Below, one piece after another: positions 13,176-15,816 of a stretch of DNA of 15,816 nt. The number at the start of each line of letters is the position of its first letter. The first letter of the stretch is position 1. Both the position numbers and the translations under genes were made by a program. This DNA is from an uncultured Saprospiraceae bacterium. GTDB lineage: Bacteria > Bacteroidota > Bacteroidia > Chitinophagales > Saprospiraceae. Where the stretch lies: contig CALCMV010000351.1 of assembly GCA_937967535.1 (NCBI GenBank), forward strand, positions 1 to 15,816. The letters run 5' to 3'. A model generated the notes under the pieces. It did no database searches, had not been told where the DNA came from, and saw nothing but the letters and a program-made list of their open reading frames with translations.

Positions 13176-14876
13176 TCAATGCACAATTAATTTTTTGTAA
13201 AAATGATATTCGTCAAATTGCCCGTTGACGATATACATACCTTTTGTAAGGCTATTGAGTGGAATATCGAAGCGGTTTTGTCCGGCTGCAAATTCGCGGT
13301 AATATACTTGCTTTCCACTCATATCCACGATATTAATTTGGACAGGCGAATTGGGAATATCACCGAAATCAATCACAAGGCTTTGTCGGTTACTTACCGG
13401 ATTTGGGTAGATATTCGGTGTCACATAATTGCGGTCGAGTTTGACCTGTACGATTTCCGAATAAGTCATGCTGCCATCAAAATCCACTTGTCGGAGACGG
13501 TAGTAAATTTCGCCAAATGCGGGTTCTTCATCTGTAAATTCATAGCTTTGTTGTACGCTGCTATTGCCGGCTGCGCTTATTTTTCCAATATTTGCAAAGT
13601 TAATTCCGTCGAGGCTGCGTTGTAGGTCAAAATAGTCGCTGTCAGTTTCAGTAGCGGTGAGCCATTTTAGTGCAACTCTCTTATTGTCAATGTTTTCTGC
13701 CGTAAAAGAAATCAGGTCAATTGGCAAAGCAGTCGGGTCTACGATTTTGTAAATGACACCATTTGAAGCACCTGCCACATACAATTCTTTTCTATTATCT
13801 TCACCGAATGAGCGATACCTGAAAGAAGCAAAATCGCCAAGCGGTCTATTGAACCAGGGCGGAGTTCCGACATTAGGTTCTAATGACCAAAAGCGACCTG
13901 TGCAGTAATCTGCATAAATATAAAGCCCTCGCAAACTTTCAAAATTATTGCCTCTATACACATATCCGCCTGTCACAGAACAGCCGGTGGTATTTTCATT
14001 ATTGGCGTAGACGTGTATGGGAAAAGTGAAGTCTTCAACTCCGGCTGTGCAGTTCGAGAGATTAGCTGATTCTAAGCCTTCGTAGCATCGCCAACCGTAA
14101 TCTTCACCGCCCGGACTGTCGGCGGGTTGATAGTTGATTTCTTCCCAACTATCCTGCCCTATATCGGCAATCCACATATCACCTGTTTCGCTGTCGAAGC
14201 TGAATCGCCAGGGTTGGCGCAAGCCCGAAGCCCAAATTTCATCCAAGCCGACTGTACCGGGTTGTGCATAAGGATTGTCGGGCGGAATTTGGAAAGTGAC
14301 CCCCGAATCTACGTCTATACGAAGTATTTTGCCGAGTGGAAATTGAAGATTTTGGGCGCGGTCACCGGGGTCGCCGCCACTACCGCCGTCGCCGAGTGCA
14401 ATGTACAAAAAACCGTCGGGTCCAAAATTGATGTCGCCGCCATTATTATTGCTAAATGGCTGCGTGACTGTATATATAATCAAACGACTGTCAGGAATTG
14501 CAAGGTTGGGATTTTCGCTATCCGTAGTGTAACGCGCAATAAATGTGTCGCCGTTTTGATTGGTATAATTCAGGTAGAAAAAACGATTGTTGGCATAATC
14601 AGGATGAAAAACAAGACTGAGTAAGCCTTGGTCTAAGGTAGCCGAGCGTACATCATCTCTAATGTCAAGGAAAGGGTCGGGAAGTACCGTACCGTCAGGT
14701 TCCAGAATTCGGATGCGCCCTTCTCGTTCTACGATAAAAAGGCGTTCATCGCCCGCAGAGGCAATATCAACGGGGTCAATAAGACCAAAAGCATGGGGAA
14801 CAAGCTCAATTGTTTGGGCATTGAGGGGCATGATAAATAGTAAACATAATACAATAGCAAGTAGATTCTGCTTCAT
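13176..14876 (-). CDS. PQQ-type glucose/sorbosone dehydrogenase-like protein with T9SS sorting domain
   Basis: The 566-residue product has a Sec signal peptide (residues 1-20, cleavage near NAQ), a six-bladed beta-propeller of the soluble glucose/sorbosone dehydrogenase family (about 25-378) and a C-terminal T9SS type A domain (about 487-566: IYPNPVSN, VQINIVDMSGKQV, LTKGMYIV, KKLIVH). Between them is a fibronectin-like linker (about 383-480: FTAENIDNKRVALKWLTATE, YYRLRQVDFDG). Family landmarks include DQGLLSLVFHPDY, FGPDGFLYIALGDGGSGGDP, GKILRIDVD and ASGLRQPWRFSFD. The usual HNGGD motif that contributes the catalytic His reads NNGGD (Asn144 in place of His). The protein should be secreted across the outer membrane and anchored or released by T9SS. 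It may oxidise sugars using PQQ, or be a non-catalytic propeller if the His change abolishes activity. No PQQ biosynthesis gene is in the window. Confidence 0.92.
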   Translation of the reverse strand: MKQNLLAIVLCLLFIMPLNAQTIELVPHAFGLIDPVDIASAGDERLFIVEREGRIRILEPDGTVLPDPFLDIRDDVRSATLDQGLLSLVFHPDYANNRFFYLNYTNQNGDTFIARYTTDSENPNLAIPDSRLIIYTVTQPFSNNNGGDINFGPDGFLYIALGDGGSGGDPGDRAQNLQFPLGKILRIDVDSGVTFQIPPDNPYAQPGTVGLDEIWASGLRQPWRFSFDSETGDMWIADIGQDSWEEINYQPADSPGGEDYGWRCYEGLESANLSNCTAGVEDFTFPIHVYANNENTTGCSVTGGYVYRGNNFESLRGLYIYADYCTGRFWSLEPNVGTPPWFNRPLGDFASFRYRSFGEDNRKELYVAGASNGVIYKIVDPTALPIDLISFTAENIDNKRVALKWLTATETDSDYFDLQRSLDGINFANIGKISAAGNSSVQQSYEFTDEEPAFGEIYYRLRQVDFDGSMTYSEIVQVKLDRNYVTPNIYPNPVSNRQSLVIDFGDIPNSPVQINIVDMSGKQVYYREFAAGQNRFDIPLNSLTKGMYIVNGQFDEYHFYKKLIVH

Positions 14877-15212
14877 GATACATTGGTTTGGAAAATTAGG
14901 AATTTATGTTCTGTGCCATACACACAAAACATGAGCAATTAGAGTTGGTCTTGTTTGAATTATGGATGGTCATTCAGGCATGTAAATGTAATAAATTCTA
15001 TTGAGAAGTAGTGATCTAAGGGCTAAAAAATACGCTATTATGACATAGTGTTTACTGACGTTACGCAGTAAGGTGTCGGCAGTCTTTCAGTCGGCAGTCC
15101 GCAGTTGAACGCGTGTTTGTTTGACCTTGGGCTGTGGACTGCGGACTGATAAACTGTGGACTATTTTAGTGAAAAACACCGATGAACTGATAGCTCTATT
15201 TTTTACAAAAAA

Positions 15213-15386
15213 CTTTAACCCAAGTTGAATATGTAGTCCCCCAAAATCAGAGAGGGGAGAGTTGTCAGACGAATGTTGTTTTATAATACACCGATATTTG
15301 ATAAGATCTTCGTTTTCAAAAAAGAATTCGTCTGACAAAATACCACATAAAAAACTTGGGGACTACATATTCAACTTGGGTTAAAG
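15213..15386. mobile_element. 174-bp MITE-like element with perfect 29-bp terminal inverted repeats
   Basis: The left end (15213-15241) begins CTTTAACCCAAGTTGAATAT and the right end (15358-15386) is its exact reverse complement over 29 bases. A second inverted pair lies inside: TTGTCAGACGAAT (15262-15274) and ATTCGTCTGACAA (15326-15338), 13 bp perfect. There is no transposase. No clear target duplication flanks the ends unless the TTAA within each end is itself the duplicated target. The open frames crossing the element on the minus strand are a by-product of its palindromic layout. Confidence 0.9.
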
Positions 15387-15478
15387 CCATAGAATTGTCA
15401 AAGCGGAAACTGCTGATATGAAATGGAAAGGTATAAGGGGCAATACTTTTGAGATGCAGAATACATTTTAATGAAAAA

Positions 15479-15532
15479 GCAGACATAGCGGATGTTGAAT
15501 TAATGTTCAACAATCCGCTTTATCTTATCTGC
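15479..15532 (+). other. Structured non-coding segment of unknown role
   Basis: GCGGATGTTGAA (15488-15499) pairs with TTCAAC-A-ATCCGC (15506-15518) with one bulged A and a 6-nt loop. Outer GCAGA (15479-15483) pairs with TCTGC (15528-15532). This could be a terminator, a small RNA fragment or a remnant of a mobile element; nothing distinguishes these. Confidence 0.4.
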
Positions 15533-15816
15533 ATAGGTGTAGCTCTTTTCTTCTGTTGTTACAAACGTAATAGTTTCATTTTTTTTATTCTTGCAAAAAA
15601 AATGTTTTTTGTGACACGATAACTATGTAAAGATTAAGATTAAGTTTAAGTTCACATTTCGTGTAAATAATATTCAAATAATAAGAATATTAAAAATAAA
15701 TTCGGATATTATTCGGTTCTCATAATTTTATCCAAATTTTATTCTGTTCTACATAAACACATTAGTTAAAATCATTTTCATTGACATTTTTATGACAATT
15801 TCAAATAAATATAAAT

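Larger units (their letters stand above)
14877..15816. other. Gene-free region with mobile-repeat remnants
   Basis: No credible gene is present in these 940 bases. The region holds an inverted pair CAGTCCGCAGT/ACTGCGGACTG (15095-15105 and 15138-15148), the 174-bp element at 15213-15386, a structured segment at 15479-15532 and an A+T-rich tail. On the dehydrogenase sense strand the ~30 bases before its ATG are G-poor, but no TAnnTTTG box was found. Confidence 0.6.

Noticed and set aside
15087..15513. Two short minus-strand open frames in the right-hand gene-free region
   Set aside because: They cross the palindromic 174-bp element and the inverted-repeat DNA, lack family likeness, and their composition follows the repeats.
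1..15816. tRNA, rRNA, prophage or complete insertion sequence
   Set aside because: I found no tRNA-like cloverleaf, rRNA segment, phage structural gene or transposase reading frame on either strand by inspection; a covariance-model scan would be decisive for RNAs.

Overview
The window is chromosomal DNA from a member of the Bacteroidota, probably an environmental Saprospiraceae/Chitinophagia-like lineage; the genus cannot be fixed from this sequence. The evidence is a C-terminal type IX secretion (T9SS) sorting domain on one exported enzyme, TAnnTTTG-type -7 promoter elements, no Shine-Dalgarno sequences, A/C-rich G-poor leaders and A+T-rich intergenic DNA.

Layout: (1) 1-685 holds a dispersed repeat that cuts off a C5-cytosine methyltransferase, leaving only its N-terminal half. 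(2) 686-1159 is a small exported protein of unknown function. (3) 1410-3497 is rpsA (ribosomal protein S1, six S1 domains), closed by a strong hairpin terminator, followed by a thioredoxin. (4) 4107-5991, minus strand, is a two-gene overlapping unit: a LysM-like plus papain/NlpC-like predicted cysteine hydrolase, then a GH25 muramidase lipoprotein. (5) 6299-6596 is an unusual octamer array in two opposing halves that abuts the start codon of fmt (6597-7502). (6) 7503-8068 is a repeat nest: a roughly 330-bp repeat interrupted by a 147-bp MITE-like insertion with terminal inverted repeats and a target duplication. (7) A CPBP-family membrane protease (minus) and lpdA (plus) diverge. (8) A GH31 lipoprotein and a PQQ-type sugar dehydrogenase with a T9SS tail lie on the minus strand, separated by repeat-rich DNA. 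(9) 14877-15816 has no gene but carries a 174-bp element with perfect 29-bp terminal inverted repeats.

The genes are mostly separate housekeeping units (translation: rpsA, fmt; central metabolism: lpdA; redox: trxA) plus an envelope/extracellular set (GH25, LysM hydrolase, GH31, sugar dehydrogenase). No defence island, CRISPR array, prophage or complete insertion sequence is visible. The most unusual content is non-coding: non-autonomous mobile repeats, one nested in another with an uninterrupted copy elsewhere in the window, and simple-sequence, G-depleted 5' leaders, of which the fmt octamer array is the extreme case.
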